DNA of 64,000 nucleotides from Marinarcus sediminis. Its GTDB lineage: Bacteria > Campylobacterota > Campylobacteria > Campylobacterales > Arcobacteraceae. The notes below the pieces were generated by a model. It was given only the letters and a program-made list of their open reading frames with translations, had not been told where the DNA came from and did not search any database. Positions 18,109-25,014 of the stretch are shown in pieces. Positions within the stretch are counted from its first letter, which is position 1, and each line of letters begins with the position of its first letter. The stretch covers positions 2,480,001-2,544,000 of the forward strand of contig NZ_CP182357.1 of assembly GCF_048571275.1 (NCBI RefSeq), written 5' to 3'. The position numbers and the translations under genes were made by a program.

Positions 18109-19512
18109 TTATTTTTCAAACACTCTGAAATATTTCCCTTTTATTCGCCCCTTTTCCAAGCCCTGAAGTGCTTTAGATAATACCTCTTTTTTAACGGCAA
18201 CATACGAGCAAAATTCCAACGAATTGATTTTACCTATATCACTTTTTTCTAAGCCAATTCCAGCGGTTAATGCCCCTAAAATATCCCCTGCTCGAAGTTT
18301 CTGTTTTTTCCCACCATTGATAAATATGGTTCGGTATTCACTGTCAATTTTAAAATTCTCATCGTCGATAATATTTTCAGTTTTGTCAAAAACAATATCA
18401 GGAAAAATTTCTTGTAAATCTTCAACTTTTTCTTTCTCATAATTTTCATAAAAAGTTACTGCTAAACCACCCTTACCCGCTCGAGCCGTTCTTCCAATTC
18501 TGTGTGTATGTACTTTATCATCTCTGGCTAAATCATAATTGATGACCAAATCAATGTCATCAATATGCAAACCTCTTGAAGCCACATCCGTAGCAATTAA
18601 AATGGGGTACGATTTATTTGAAAAAATAATCATGGTTTCATCGCGTTGTTTTTGTTCCATATCTGCATGCAGTGTTTGAACATCAAGTCCCAAATCAAAC
18701 AGTTCATCGGCGAGTTCATCACACTTGATTTTTGTGTTACAAAATATCAAGACCGATTGTGCTTTATTTGATGAAATTAATGCAGGAATAAGTGTAGTTT
18801 TAACCTCTTCTTTGGTTTCATAAAAACGTTGTTCAATTTTTGCTTCTTGTTCTTCTTCATCTTTTATCATCACAGCATCGCGTAAAATTGAGCTTGAAAG
18901 TTTTTGAATGCCCTCTTCATATGTAGCAGAAAAAAGCAGAGATTGCCGCTGCTTTGGTAGAGGCTCAATGACTTTCATGATATCTTCATAAAAACCCATG
19001 TCCAACATTTTGTCTGCTTCATCTAAAACCAAAGTATTGACATCTTCAAGGTTTATGTTCTTCTCTTCAATGTGTTTTAAAATACGCCCAGGTGTTCCAA
19101 CTACAATGTGGGCTCCATGAAAAAGTGAAGCTGCTTGCGGTTTAAAAGGCATACCACCACATAGTGTTAAAACTTTAACATTATGAATGTGTCGCGAAAG
19201 TTTTCGTATTTCCACGGCAATTTGATTGGCTAACTCTCGTGTGGGTGCTAAAATCAGTGATTGTATTTTGAACTTTTTAACATCAAGTTTATGCACAACA
19301 GGAATCGAAAACGCCACGGTTTTCCCTGAGCCTGTTTTGGCTTGCGCAATGACATCTCTGTTTTGCAGAAGTGTTGGCAGTGCAAGCGCTTGAATTTTTG
19401 TCATTTTTAGAAACTCTAACGATTGCAGATTCTCTAAAAATTGTGCGGGCAGATTGAGTTGATTAAATGTTGAGATAATATTCCCTTTTCTTTTTTGTCG
19501 TATTATAACCAA
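18109..19512 (-). CDS. dbpA: DbpA-type DEAD-box RNA helicase
   Basis: About 455-467 residues. It has the Q-motif region (FNQLNLPAQF), Walker A AQAKTGSGKT, VLDEADKMLD, SATYEE, and HRIGRTARAG, followed by a DbpA RNA-binding domain (LRAGDILGALTAGIG to YFRVFEK). DbpA acts in late assembly of the 50S subunit through a helix of 23S rRNA. The listed start is the TTG at 19512, the only standard start codon upstream of the Q-motif, but it has no SD and lies inside a good promoter (19502-19530). An ATT (19479) or ATC (19476) after AAGGG may be the true start. Confidence 0.88.
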   Translation of the reverse strand: MVIIRQKRKGNIISTFNQLNLPAQFLENLQSLEFLKMTKIQALALPTLLQNRDVIAQAKTGSGKTVAFSIPVVHKLDVKKFKIQSLILAPTRELANQIAVEIRKLSRHIHNVKVLTLCGGMPFKPQAASLFHGAHIVVGTPGRILKHIEEKNINLEDVNTLVLDEADKMLDMGFYEDIMKVIEPLPKQRQSLLFSATYEEGIQKLSSSILRDAVMIKDEEEQEAKIEQRFYETKEEVKTTLIPALISSNKAQSVLIFCNTKIKCDELADELFDLGLDVQTLHADMEQKQRDETMIIFSNKSYPILIATDVASRGLHIDDIDLVINYDLARDDKVHTHRIGRTARAGKGGLAVTFYENYEKEKVEDLQEIFPDIVFDKTENIIDDENFKIDSEYRTIFINGGKKQKLRAGDILGALTAGIGLEKSDIGKINSLEFCSYVAVKKEVLSKALQGLEKGRIKGKYFRVFEK

Positions 19513-19530
19513 TTATTAAGCCATACACAA
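19502..19530 (-). promoter_or_regulatory. Predicted sigma-70 promoter for dbpA
   Basis: On the minus strand TTGTGT (19525-19530), a 17-base spacer and TATAAT (19502-19507) lie before dbpA. A transcript from here would start around 19495, downstream of the TTG codon at 19512, but upstream of AAGGG at 19483-19487. Confidence 0.55.
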
Positions 19531-19559
19531 CCAAAAAAAAGAAACCAAATATAGCGTTA

Positions 19560-20090
19560 TCAAATGCGTTTAAGATACACAGATACACCAAAAACAATTA
19601 CAAGAATAATCCCTACACCATAATATTTATACTCTTGGGCATGTGTTAAAATCACTTCACCCATAAAATAACTGGCATAACCTACAACCACACCCCAAAG
19701 AACAGTCGCTAAAATATTAAAAAGCATAAATTTTTTGGCATCATATTTGGTTAATCCCATGGCAAGAGGGATTAACGTTTTAATGCCATAAATGTATTTT
19801 TGTACAACAATAACATATGAGCCGTATCGCCTCATCATCAAATGTGCCAATGCCACTTTTCGCCCATATTTTTGCATCATCTCTTTGGCATACAGTTTAT
19901 TTTTTCGTGCCAAATAAAAGAGAAATTGATCCCCAATAAAATTTGCACTTCCTGCAACCAAAATAGAAAGCACAATATTCAAATCACCGGTATATGAAAG
20001 AACACCTGCAGCAGCAAGGGCTAAAAAGCCTCCTCCAAATGAGTATAAAAAGAGAATTATGTATCCCCACTCTTTTATTAAATCTTCCAC
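19560..20090 (-). CDS. DedA/VTT-domain membrane protein
   Basis: 176 residues with hydrophobic segments near 10-30, 35-60, 105-125, 130-150 and 155-172. The central GSANFIGDQFLFYLARK and the later RYGSYVIVVQKYIYGIKTLIPLAMG stretch are typical of the DedA (SNARE-associated/VTT) family, including the conserved positively charged segment before the G-x-x-x-P-loop-like turn. DedA proteins affect lipid carrier recycling and membrane potential. It is two bases downstream of the gene at 20093, so the two form an operon. Confidence 0.85.
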   Translation of the reverse strand: MEDLIKEWGYIILFLYSFGGGFLALAAAGVLSYTGDLNIVLSILVAGSANFIGDQFLFYLARKNKLYAKEMMQKYGRKVALAHLMMRRYGSYVIVVQKYIYGIKTLIPLAMGLTKYDAKKFMLFNILATVLWGVVVGYASYFMGEVILTHAQEYKYYGVGIILVIVFGVSVYLKRI

Positions 20091-20092
20091 AC

Positions 20093-20728
20093 TTAACCTT
20101 TAAACCCAAAAAATTCTAACGACTCTGCAATCTCTTCATCAATTTCATTCAGTGATAATTCGTTGTTTTCTATTTTCTCTTTGATTTGACCCACAATATA
20201 CTCTTTGACTTTTCTTTTTGTTTTTTCAATATCTGAAACGATGACAAAACCATTAAAATGCATGCCATTGTCATAAAACATAAAATTACCTTCACAATTG
20301 TTTTCTATGAATTCACTGATTTCTCGATAGTTAATATCTAAAGGAATCGCATTCCACCCTATGTTTTCTAACTCTTTATTTTCAAAAAGTTCCACGCCAT
20401 CGGTTTGGTGATCGAAATAGGTCATTCTGTCTTGATTAAGAGCAATAATATTTTGCCATGCGCCAAGTGGAGTGAGTGTACAAACCGTTGCACTGACTTC
20501 AGGTTTATACTCTTTTGTAAAAACATTGGCAATAATGGTTTGTATCTCTAAACTTTTTGCATCTTTTGCTTGCCCTCTAAAAATAAGTGGCAACGTTTTG
20601 GGTGCTTCATGAGCAAGATAAACGTGACCGTTTGAGTCAATTTCAAACTCTTTTTTTGAATTTATAAAATTTAATAATGAAGAAATTTCTATTTTTACAT
20701 TCAAATCTTTTATATTGATTTCTCTCAT
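20093..20728 (-). CDS. Conserved hypothetical protein, 211 residues
   Basis: I do not recognise a family. The protein has no signal peptide or membrane segment. It starts with a short beta-rich region, has a central GAWQNIIALNQDRMTYFDHQTDG-like section (split here: GAWQNIIALNQDR, then TYFDHQTDG) and ends with an acidic alpha-helical tail (about 165-211, rich in Glu and Lys). The ATG is preceded by GGAACAT in the upstream region. It is cotranscribed with the DedA gene. Ordinary base composition and its place among housekeeping genes suggest a resident, not acquired, gene. Confidence 0.6.
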   Translation of the reverse strand: MREINIKDLNVKIEISSLLNFINSKKEFEIDSNGHVYLAHEAPKTLPLIFRGQAKDAKSLEIQTIIANVFTKEYKPEVSATVCTLTPLGAWQNIIALNQDRMTYFDHQTDGVELFENKELENIGWNAIPLDINYREISEFIENNCEGNFMFYDNGMHFNGFVIVSDIEKTKRKVKEYIVGQIKEKIENNELSLNEIDEEIAESLEFFGFKG

Positions 20729-20961
20729 AATGTTCCTGATTTATTGTCGTTATAGGATTCTATCGTAAATATTTTTAAATCTGTATTTGTATTAAAACTT
20801 AAATAGGACTAAAAATATCCTATTAACTCTTTTTATATAGGACAGTTTTTATCCTGTTTTGTTAGAATTTCAATAAGTAAGAAATTACTACATTGAATTT
20901 AAACAGAAATACTGTTTATAATTTCAAATTTTTATTTGAATTATTTATACGTTTTTAAAAG

Positions 20962-21005
20962 AGCAACACATCAAACTCCCCCTCTTCTTCTCCTGATGTG
21001 TTGCT
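20962..21005. terminator. Bidirectional terminator
   Basis: A 12-bp perfect stem, AGCAACACATCA / TGATGTGTTGCT, with a 20-base pyrimidine-rich loop is flanked by T-runs on the plus side (TTTTTTTAT) and by CTTTT on the minus side. It ends the minus-strand gene at 21010. The 280 bp between here and 20728 hold no gene that I can see, only AT-rich sequence upstream of the 20093 gene. Confidence 0.8.
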
Positions 21006-21009
21006 TTTT

Positions 21010-21447
21010 TTATTGGTACATATGGTATTTTTTACTTTGAGTACTCAGCTCTTTCATCTGATTGGCATAAATATCTTTACACAACTCTTTCTCCTCTTCA
21101 TTTACATCCAATCCCAACATTTCATCAATACAAATATCCAACAAAGGCAATGTGCTATAAATAACCGCCAAAGACTCCTCTTGGTTGTGCGCCAGCTTGG
21201 CTAAATTAAAAGATTCAACTGATTCTTTAAAACTGTAATAGAGTCGCAGTTTTGCGTTGTCTAATCGGTACGCATACCCTCTTAACGCCAAATACTTATC
21301 TTTGTACTGTTCAAATGCTTCATTGGCTTGTAAGGCGTGTGCATAAGCTTTGATTTGATCTTTGTATTCTATGATTTCATTTTCTAAAACATCTCTGTTT
21401 TTAAATCCAAGTAAAAAATCTGAAATTTCTTCGATTGTTTGACCCAA
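21010..21447 (-). CDS. Hypothetical helical protein, 145 residues
   Basis: The family is not recognised. The sequence is almost entirely alpha-helical, with coiled-coil-like spacing (NRDVLENEIIEYKDQIKAY; EQYKDKYLALRGYAYRLDN) and an acidic C-terminal part (LDVNEEEKELCKDIY). No signal peptide or membrane segment. A strong terminator follows the stop codon. It may be a small cytosolic partner or scaffold, but nothing in the neighbourhood fixes its role. Confidence 0.55.
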   Translation of the reverse strand: MGQTIEEISDFLLGFKNRDVLENEIIEYKDQIKAYAHALQANEAFEQYKDKYLALRGYAYRLDNAKLRLYYSFKESVESFNLAKLAHNQEESLAVIYSTLPLLDICIDEMLGLDVNEEEKELCKDIYANQMKELSTQSKKYHMYQ

Positions 21448-21485
21448 CGATTATCCTTTTTTGTAACGTAAAATTTTGCAGTGTT

Positions 21486-22052
21486 TTAACCGTGCATGTG
21501 CCCAAAATAGGAGAAAATACCATTGGCTTTGATTAAACTTACATCAAAGTTCACCTCTGTTTTATTCTCATTTTTATAGACATCAACATACGTTTCATCT
21601 AAAGCAGAGATAATGGTATTAAACAAATCCCCTTTGGTATCAATGAGAAAGGTATTTTTATTCATCTCAAAAATATGAATAAAATACAAAATATATTCAT
21701 CATTGATGTTATAGATTGTAAAGGTGTAATTTTCAAACTGCATCTCTTTTAAAAGTTGCATGTTTTTCAAATTCAACTTATCTTTAATAAAACTTTTGAA
21801 AATACCGTAAGCCTCACCATTCCAAGAAGAATCGCTCTCTAACTTAATGTGTTCGACAAAAATATCACGAGTTTTAATCGTGTAGCCATCTAACACATAA
21901 GGGTCATGTCGGGTTTTAAAGTCAAAGTTTTCAATCTTGTAGCTGAGCATATCGTTTGAATCGATTTGAAAATTCAGTTCATTGTTGTCAAAACTAAAAA
22001 TAGGTAAAGAGGCTTTTGCAAGTTTTTTTAATATTTTTTTGAATATATTCAT
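21486..22052 (-). CDS. Hypothetical protein, paralogue of the lipoprotein at 22135
   Basis: 188 residues. It has no lipobox; the N-terminus is an amphipathic KKILKKLAKASLPIF that could touch the membrane. From about residue 70 it aligns by eye with the next gene upstream: SSWNGEAYGIFKSFIKDKL with CKWNGLDLSFFESNFKDTL, LKNMQLLKEMQFENYTF with LQSMKKIENIAINNYEF, then IYNINDEYILYFIHIFEM with a matching YKINDDSYMNLIYIFGV, and a shared F-x-x-D-x-x-G-x-L-x-N. The two are therefore old tandem duplicates that went to different cell locations. Function unknown. Confidence 0.6.
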   Translation of the reverse strand: MNIFKKILKKLAKASLPIFSFDNNELNFQIDSNDMLSYKIENFDFKTRHDPYVLDGYTIKTRDIFVEHIKLESDSSWNGEAYGIFKSFIKDKLNLKNMQLLKEMQFENYTFTIYNINDEYILYFIHIFEMNKNTFLIDTKGDLFNTIISALDETYVDVYKNENKTEVNFDVSLIKANGIFSYFGHMHG

Positions 22053-22134
22053 CAGTTGTCTTTGTTATGTAATTATTGAGCAACTTTAACATAAAGCCTC
22101 TTATTTTTCAAGGTTAAAGCGCAAAGATTCTCTT

Positions 22135-22746
22135 TTATTTTGAGCTGTAATCCTCAGAATATTGATTGAAATAACCTTTGAAAAGATTTTTTCTTACCAA
22201 AGAGTCATTAAAATTTGAAGAAAATCTTTTTTCATGCACATAGTTACTGGTCACATTTTTATCAAAGGCTTCTAATAACTCATTGGATAATTTTCCCTCA
22301 TAATCGACAATAAACGTTGTAGTGCTTACTCCAAAGATATAGATTAAATTCATGTAGGAGTCATCATTGATTTTATAGGTTAAAAACTCATAGTTATTTA
22401 TGGCAATATTTTCGATTTTTTTCATGCTTTGAAGTTTGAGAGTATCTTTAAAATTTGATTCAAAAAAACTCAAATCCAAACCATTCCATTTACAATTGCT
22501 TTGTAAAGAGATATCTTCAATAAAGATTTTTCCATAAGATGACGAGTCATCATTGAGTACATAAGAATAAAAAGTGCAGCTATCATGGGTTAAAGTAACA
22601 ACTGGATTCGTTAACTTAATCGCATACGGTTCACCCTCTTTTAAATCAAAAGATAGATCTTGATTGCTGGTATTATAATTGAAGGTTACAGAACCACACG
22701 CCGTTAAAAAGAGTGCTAAAAAAGCTAAAAATAGATATTTGGTCAT
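22135..22746 (-). CDS. Predicted lipoprotein, paralogue of the gene at 21486
   Basis: 203 residues. The signal sequence ends in a lipobox, LTAC, with the lipidated cysteine at C17; the following GSVTFNYN makes an inner- or outer-membrane anchor equally possible. The body shares a common fold with the 21486 product, including WNG, FKDTL, the Y-x-F-x-x-Y-x-IND stretch and F-IVDYEGKLSN. It belongs to no family that I recognise. The SD is AAGGA, 5 bases before the ATG. Confidence 0.7.
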   Translation of the reverse strand: MTKYLFLAFLALFLTACGSVTFNYNTSNQDLSFDLKEGEPYAIKLTNPVVTLTHDSCTFYSYVLNDDSSSYGKIFIEDISLQSNCKWNGLDLSFFESNFKDTLKLQSMKKIENIAINNYEFLTYKINDDSYMNLIYIFGVSTTTFIVDYEGKLSNELLEAFDKNVTSNYVHEKRFSSNFNDSLVRKNLFKGYFNQYSEDYSSK

Positions 22747-22809
22747 TGTAAATCCTTTTTTTAAAGTATATCACAATTGTTCAAGAGAAGAATTGACAAT
22801 TCATTGACA

Positions 22810-22923
22810 CTAGATGCTCTTTTTGAAAGGAATTTTTCCTTTTTTAGACTTTTTTTGCTTTTTAAAGAAAAAGAAAAATATGACAATAATAAGCAATATG
22901 AGAATAAAAATTTCTAAATACAA
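22810..22923 (-). CDS. 37-residue single-pass membrane peptide
   Basis: A TTG start at 22923 has AGGAGA 4 bases upstream, one of the best binding sites in the area. The peptide has a single hydrophobic helix (about 4-19, isoleucine/leucine/phenylalanine only) followed by a strongly basic tail (KKQKKSKKGKIPFKKS). This is the look of a real small membrane protein with the tail in the cytosol. It lies upstream of the lipoprotein gene on the same strand, 63 bp away, so the two may be cotranscribed. No function can be given. Confidence 0.55.
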   Translation of the reverse strand: MYLEIFILILLIIVIFFFFFKKQKKSKKGKIPFKKSI

Positions 22924-23007
22924 ATATTTCTCCTAAAAATTTTTTTGTATTCTACAGAGTTTTATTTGTATTAAGATAAAATATTTAAATTTGTAATAAT
23001 TAATTGT

Positions 23008-23013
23008 TATAAT
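23008..23013 (+). promoter_or_regulatory. Predicted -10 box for the gene at 23044
   Basis: TATAAT lies 30 bases before the ATG in the sequence TTGTTATAATTTAATA. A transcript from here would carry a short leader with the SD GGGGAAAG. No clear -35 is present, which is usual for this group. Confidence 0.55.
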
Positions 23014-23043
23014 TTAATATTACAAAAAAACAAGGGGAAAGAT

Positions 23044-23511
23044 ATGAATATCAAAGAAGAGTTTTCAAAATATAACATCATCAACAACCTGGCCAAATAT
23101 GAGATATACTACCAAGTATCTATGAGAAAAATGATTACAGATACTAAAGTAAACGTCGATATAGACGTTGATTTTAAAAATGCACTGGGTTCTATTTACG
23201 AACTTTTAAAAGATTTAAAAGAGATGCCCGATGCAAAACGAATCTACGAAATGGAACTGCTAAAACAAGCCTCCATGGATGCGGTACAATACTTTATCAA
23301 CGAAAATATGAGTATGGTAAAAGAGGGAAACCTTGAAGTAGAACCCATCATCAACAAAATAAATGACAATGAATTTTTCGATAAAGAGATGAAAGATTTA
23401 TGCAAACGAAATATGATCAATCAAATGATGAAATGGCATGAATTCGTCACCGACGAAGTAGCCGATTCGATTTCAAATTCGCTGCATGAGTTAGAAAGAG
23501 TGAGTAACTGA
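23044..23511 (+). CDS. Hypothetical helical protein, 155 residues
   Basis: Not assigned to a family. A mostly alpha-helical, acidic, soluble protein with no signal peptide. It has its own promoter and a good SD. Length, helicity and composition are like the gene at 21010, but I could not align the two convincingly. It ends three bases before the convergent hepT-like gene. It sits at the edge of a stretch of accessory genes. Confidence 0.55.
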   Translation: MNIKEEFSKYNIINNLAKYEIYYQVSMRKMITDTKVNVDIDVDFKNALGSIYELLKDLKEMPDAKRIYEMELLKQASMDAVQYFINENMSMVKEGNLEVEPIINKINDNEFFDKEMKDLCKRNMINQMMKWHEFVTDEVADSISNSLHELERVSN

Positions 23512-23513
23512 GG

Positions 23514-23852
23514 TTACTTGCTGTTTATGTGAATAATTACCTCTTTTAATTTTGGTAATTCTATTCTGATTATATTTTCTATGATTGCTTTATTAACACC
23601 TTCATAGTCATGTGCAATAAAATTTCTGACATCATATGTACCTTTGATAGGCAATTTATCTGCATACGATTCATTTCTTAAACTGTTAAGTGTTTCACCA
23701 ATTTGAAGTAATGACATGAGAGTTGCATCGTATCCCATTGTATCATTCAATAACTCTTCGATATTTTTATATCTTGTTTTAAACGATTCAATGTCCTCAA
23801 TTTTTTCTAATATAAAATTTAATTTTTCAAATGCACTAGACATAAATAACAT
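23514..23852 (-). CDS. hepT: HepT-like HEPN toxin
   Basis: 112 residues; an internal ATG at 23843 is an alternative start. The sequence is helical throughout and has the HEPN catalytic motif RX4HXY as RNFIAHDY near residues 77-84. In characterised systems HepT is an RNase whose activity is blocked when its partner MntA adds AMP to the motif tyrosine. It overlaps the end of mntA upstream, the normal order for this pair. Together they form a type VII toxin-antitoxin module, a common component of accessory regions and also linked to phage defence. Confidence 0.88.
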   Translation of the reverse strand: MLFMSSAFEKLNFILEKIEDIESFKTRYKNIEELLNDTMGYDATLMSLLQIGETLNSLRNESYADKLPIKGTYDVRNFIAHDYEGVNKAIIENIIRIELPKLKEVIIHINSK

Positions 23853-24144
23853 CTTTTAACGCAAATTTTTTAAATGTTTTAGAATTATTATCGACAGTAG
23901 CTATATCTACATTAAGGTTTAAAGATTTTTGCAAAGATTCTTTTATTTCAGATAATCGAGAAAAAGCCTCAAAACCAGCATATTTTTGAGTAAAAATAGG
24001 TTCAATATCATATAATAAATCAATATCACTCTCTTTTGTTTGAGTGTTTGTAGCATAAGAACCAAATACCCCAATGATTTTAAAACCATCCAGTAAAAGT
24101 TTTTGTTTCTCAATTTTGATTTTATTTAATAATTCTTTTTCCAT
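23836..24144 (-). CDS. mntA: MntA-like minimal nucleotidyltransferase antitoxin
   Basis: 102 residues. It carries the nucleotidyltransferase signature GSX10DXD as GSYATNTQTKESDID (about 28-42), with a third acidic residue later in the LNVDIATVD strand. MntA-type proteins neutralise HepT by AMPylation. The stop codon overlaps the hepT start region, so translation is coupled and the antitoxin is made first. It is divergent from the gene at 24223, with 78 bp of AT-rich DNA between them. Confidence 0.88.
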   Translation of the reverse strand: MEKELLNKIKIEKQKLLLDGFKIIGVFGSYATNTQTKESDIDLLYDIEPIFTQKYAGFEAFSRLSEIKESLQKSLNLNVDIATVDNNSKTFKKFALKDVIYV

Positions 24145-24222
24145 TTTTTGACCTTTTTAATTAATAATTATAACACAAATTTATTTGGTACAATTATAAA
24201 AAATTATTTTTAAGGATTAAAA

Positions 24223-24891
24223 GTGAGTACTATAACTGAAGATTATTATTTATGTGAAGGAATTTACTTAAAGGCGAAAGAACTAATTGATGATGAAAAT
24301 CCTGATAAACCATTATATATTACAAATATAAATGACAAAATAACTATTTTTGAAAAGGAAGTTAAAGAATGGATTATTCATCCAATGTGGACACTTTTAA
24401 GAGATGACTTAATTATAGATGAAAATAACAAGTCTCTTGATTTTAAATATAAACCTTTTAAAAATGCTATTTTTGTTCTATTTGGAATTTTTTCTTATTT
24501 AGAAAAAATGGAAAGATACCGTGAAAGAATAAAAAAATCTGAGAAAATAGATGAATCAACAGAAATTTTATGTAAAGGAATAGAAAGAGTTTTTTCTAGC
24601 TTAAAAGGCATTAATATAAGAGACATTATAAGAGAAACAAGAAATCAAATGATGCACACAGGCATGATTGGAGATGGAGTCTTACTAAATTATACTTATG
24701 AAAAAGAAATTGAATATATTCCCCAAACTAAAGAAATAAAAATTAATCCTTTTAAAATATTAAAAACTATAGAAAAAGATTTTAATGATTATATTCAAGA
24801 ATTAAAAAACAAAAATATTAGTCTTGTAGAAAATTTTAAAAAAGTATTTAATAGTTACTATAATGATGAAATAAATCATCTAAAACCTTAA
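24223..24891 (+). CDS. Unknown protein with a possible HEPN motif, 222 residues
   Basis: GTG start, with AAGGA 7 bases upstream. The protein is helical and lysine-rich. Around residues 140-150 it has ETRNQMMHTGM, which fits the RX4H pattern of HEPN ribonucleases and resembles the RN-x-x-MH motif of uncharacterised HEPN-like proteins. The gene is AT-richer than its chromosomal neighbours and lies beside the HepT/MntA module, both signs of a mobile or defence function. That is inference; the helical context of the motif needs a structure prediction. Confidence 0.45.
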   Translation: MSTITEDYYLCEGIYLKAKELIDDENPDKPLYITNINDKITIFEKEVKEWIIHPMWTLLRDDLIIDENNKSLDFKYKPFKNAIFVLFGIFSYLEKMERYRERIKKSEKIDESTEILCKGIERVFSSLKGINIRDIIRETRNQMMHTGMIGDGVLLNYTYEKEIEYIPQTKEIKINPFKILKTIEKDFNDYIQELKNKNISLVENFKKVFNSYYNDEINHLKP

Positions 24892-25010
24892 AAGAACTAG
24901 TTGTATGTAGATTCAAGGCGCAAAGAGTTTTTTTTGATTGAGCGTACTAAAGTACGTGATTGAGAAAAAAACTATTTGCAACGCCGAAGATGCGTGCAAA
25001 TAGTTCTTTT
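24890..25010. repeat. Long imperfect hairpin (REP-like) between convergent genes
   Basis: The outer arms AAAAGAACTA / TAGTTCTTTT are perfect. Inside them, GGCG..CAAAGAGTTTT pairs imperfectly with AAAACTATTTGCAACGCC, then T8 with A7, and a small inner hairpin CGTAC-TAAA-GTACG forms the tip. It separates the stop codons of the 24223 gene and htpG, so it probably serves as a terminator for both. Its size (121 bp) and nested symmetry are larger than needed for that and suggest a repeated intergenic element. Confidence 0.7.
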
Positions 25011-25014
25011 ATTT

